Assembly (NCBI GenBank): GCA_017414535.1
Contig: JAFQMA010000044.1
Location: 1-53,124, forward strand
DNA from: Clostridia bacterium
GTDB taxonomy: Bacteria > Bacillota > Clostridia > Oscillospirales > SIG627
Length of the DNA stretch: 53,124 nucleotides
Direction of reading: 5' to 3'
The notes under the pieces were generated by a model. That model worked only from the letters and a program-made list of their open reading frames with translations. It was not told where the DNA came from and searched no databases. Shown one piece after another: positions 51,438 to 53,124 of this stretch (within the stretch, counting starts at the first letter, position 1; each line of letters begins with the position of its first letter). Made by a program: the position numbers and the translations under genes.

Positions 51438-53090
51438 ATGATTACCGCACAACGTTTTAAAAACGCAGTTCTTTCCGGCGCCAACAATCTCTTGCGCCAT
51501 AAGGACGAGATCGATAAGCTGAACGTTTTTCCCGTTCCCGACGGCGATACGGGTACCAATATGTCCATGACCCTTTCCGCAGGCGTTGCTGCGCTGGAGG
51601 AAATGGAGCTTGACAGACACAGTCGCATCGACGAGGTTTCCGAAAAGCTGGCCGCTGCCGTTCTTCGCGGTGCCAGAGGAAACTCCGGCGTCATCGTTTC
51701 TCTGTTTTTCCAAGGCTTTGCCGAAGGCTGTAAGGGCAAGAAGCTCCTTTCCGTTTCCGAATTTGCCACGGCTATGGCCAAGAGTGTGGAAATGGCCTAC
51801 AAGGCCGTTTTGAAGCCCACGGAGGGCACCATCCTCACCGTTTCCCGCAGTGCGGCAGAGGCGGTCGGCGAGGCCCGTCAGCAGGGCGGTAAGGAAGAGG
51901 AAATGCTCACCGCCGCCTTCGTACAGGGCGAAAAGACCCTTTCCAAGACCCCCGAAATGCTTCCCCTGCTGAAGAAGGCCGGTGTGGTGGATGCAGGCGG
52001 TCAGGGCTATATCTCTTTTTTTGAAGGCGTTATGCACTACCTGAGAACGGGCAAGATCATCGAGCGTGAGGCCGAGATCAATCTGGAGGAGAGTGTGGCC
52101 GATCCCGTTCCCCTCAGCGAGGATGAGATCACCTTTACCTACTGCACGGAATTTCTCATTGCAAAAAACGAAGAAGGCGACGTGGATGCTCTGCGCGACT
52201 ATCTGGCATCCATCGGCGACAGCCTTATTTGTGTAGAAGTCAGCGGCATCGTTAAGGTGCACGTACATACCGACCACCCAGGCCTTGCCATGGAGGAGGC
52301 TCTGAAGGTAGGAAGCTTTGAAAAGATCAAGATCGAAAACATGCGCCTTCAGTTCCGCGCTCGGCAAAAGAGAGGCGAAAAGGCAGAGCAAAAGGAAGAA
52401 GAAAGCGATGCACCCGTAGCTATTGAGACGGCCGTAGGCTTCGTTGCCGTCTGCGCGGGCGAGGGTCTGCAGCAGACCTTTGAGGATCTGGGATGCCACA
52501 AGGTGATCCGCGGCGGACAGACCATGAACCCCTCTGCGGAGGACATTCTCAAGGCTTGCCTTGCCTCCCCTGCCGAGAACGTTATCGTGCTTCCCAACAA
52601 CTCCAATATCGTGATGGCTGCCCGTCAGGCCGCAGGCATCACCACGGAGCGAAAGATCCACGTGATCCCCACCAAGACCATCCCTCAGGGCGTGACTGCG
52701 GCACTGAATTTTGATCCCGACGGGGATATTGATACAAACCTTACCACCATGACCGAGGCTCTTGCCACCGTTCGTTCCGGACAGGTGACCCGCGCCGCCA
52801 GAGATTCCGATTTTGAGGGCAGAAGCATCAAAAAGGACGAGGTGCTCGCTCTCTCCGAGGGCAAACTGACGGGAGTTTATCAGACCTACCGAGAGGCAGT
52901 ATTGGCTCTTCTTGACGAGCTGGTGGAGGAGGAATCCTTCATGATCACCCTATTCTGCGGCGAAGATGCCGATCAAAACGAAGCTGAGGAGATCGAACGC
53001 ATTGCCACGGAAAAATTCCCTCAGGCGGATTTCAGCCGCGTCAACGGCGGTCAGCCCGTATATCCCTATCTGATCTCCGTAGAGAAATAA
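51438..53090 (+). CDS. DAK2-domain protein, YloV/FakA-like (putative fatty acid kinase catalytic subunit)
   Basis: The 550-residue protein has an N-terminal DhaL/DAK2 nucleotide-binding domain (LNVFPVPDGDTGTNMSMTL, about residues 28-46; GARGNSGVI; GTILTVSRSAAEA; DAGGQGYISFF). A middle region follows, then a C-terminal domain with NVIVLPNNSNIVMAARQAAG and the TIPQGVTAALNF segment. This order is that of YloV/FakA, which phosphorylates fatty acids held by a FakB (DegV-family) partner for use in membrane phospholipids. No fakB is seen in the window. GAAAAGGAGATGTT precedes the ATG. Confidence 0.9.
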   Translation: MITAQRFKNAVLSGANNLLRHKDEIDKLNVFPVPDGDTGTNMSMTLSAGVAALEEMELDRHSRIDEVSEKLAAAVLRGARGNSGVIVSLFFQGFAEGCKGKKLLSVSEFATAMAKSVEMAYKAVLKPTEGTILTVSRSAAEAVGEARQQGGKEEEMLTAAFVQGEKTLSKTPEMLPLLKKAGVVDAGGQGYISFFEGVMHYLRTGKIIEREAEINLEESVADPVPLSEDEITFTYCTEFLIAKNEEGDVDALRDYLASIGDSLICVEVSGIVKVHVHTDHPGLAMEEALKVGSFEKIKIENMRLQFRARQKRGEKAEQKEEESDAPVAIETAVGFVAVCAGEGLQQTFEDLGCHKVIRGGQTMNPSAEDILKACLASPAENVIVLPNNSNIVMAARQAAGITTERKIHVIPTKTIPQGVTAALNFDPDGDIDTNLTTMTEALATVRSGQVTRAARDSDFEGRSIKKDEVLALSEGKLTGVYQTYREAVLALLDELVEEESFMITLFCGEDADQNEAEEIERIATEKFPQADFSRVNGGQPVYPYLISVEK

Positions 53091-53103
53091 AAGGAGAAAG
53101 ACT

Positions 53104-53124
53104 ATGCTTCAACGCTTTGAAGTG
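53104..53124 (+). CDS. Start of a further gene, cut by the window edge
   Basis: ATG at 53104 with AAAGGAGAAAGACT before it reads MLQRFEV to the edge. Too short to identify. In many Bacillota recG lies a little downstream of yloV, so recG is one candidate. Confidence 0.5.

Overview
The window looks like chromosome of a spore-forming, low-to-moderate GC Bacillota of class Clostridia, probably an uncultured gut lineage. The evidence is a YunB-type sporulation protein, an L27 with the cleavable N-terminus next to its protease Prp, Mini-ribonuclease 3, MtaB, a DAK2/YloV protein, strong AGGAGG ribosome binding sites, and promoters with TTGACA-like -35 boxes and frequent extended -10 (TGn) boxes. 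No species can be named from the sequence. No transposase, integrase, phage gene, tRNA, rRNA or CRISPR array was seen, and no stretch over 300 bases lacks a gene.

Left flank (1-14.4 kb). Core genes lie mostly on the minus strand: the 5' part of ppdK, Mini-III RNase, a membrane-anchored leucine-rich-repeat protein, mtaB-obgE, rplU-prp-rpmA, acpP, asnB, two related polytopic membrane proteins and secA. Then come a small membrane ORF and yunB on the plus strand.

Centre (14.5-42.2 kb). A 27.7-kb head-to-tail array of 19 paralogous genes holds 21 copies of one domain, all on the plus strand. Copies 1-15 are predicted lipoproteins of about 417-442 residues. Copies 16-19 have no signal peptide and should be cytosolic, and two of them (17 and 18) are two-domain fusions. 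Every domain keeps a Cys in a (G)NQC(S/A/T)-like motif, a His in GHV 81-88 residues later, and a Gln (His in copy 9) another 28-30 residues on. This order resembles papain-fold enzymes of the NlpC/P60 or CHAP kind. I recognise no named family, so the array is the best candidate here for an undescribed system. It is cut into separate transcription units: 1-7, 8-12, 13, 14, 15, 16, 17-18, and 19 with two downstream phosphatase-type genes.

Right flank (42.2-53.1 kb). Copy 19 is followed by a PHP-domain phosphoesterase and a HAD phosphatase, then a TIM-barrel sugar isomerase/epimerase-like gene with its own promoter. A convergent minus-strand operon follows: lnt-like N-acyltransferase, recD2, a small membrane protein, a WalJ/YycJ-type metallo-beta-lactamase-fold protein and rlmH. 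Divergent plus-strand genes end the window: an Mrp/NBP35 ATPase, a YloV/FakA-like DAK2 protein, and the first codons of another gene.

Inferred working model: the cell exports up to 15 diversified cysteine hydrolase or transferase lipoproteins through the general Sec route (SecA is encoded here) and may further acylate them with the Lnt homologue. A related cytosolic set is kept beside small phosphoester/sugar-processing enzymes. The substrate is unknown.
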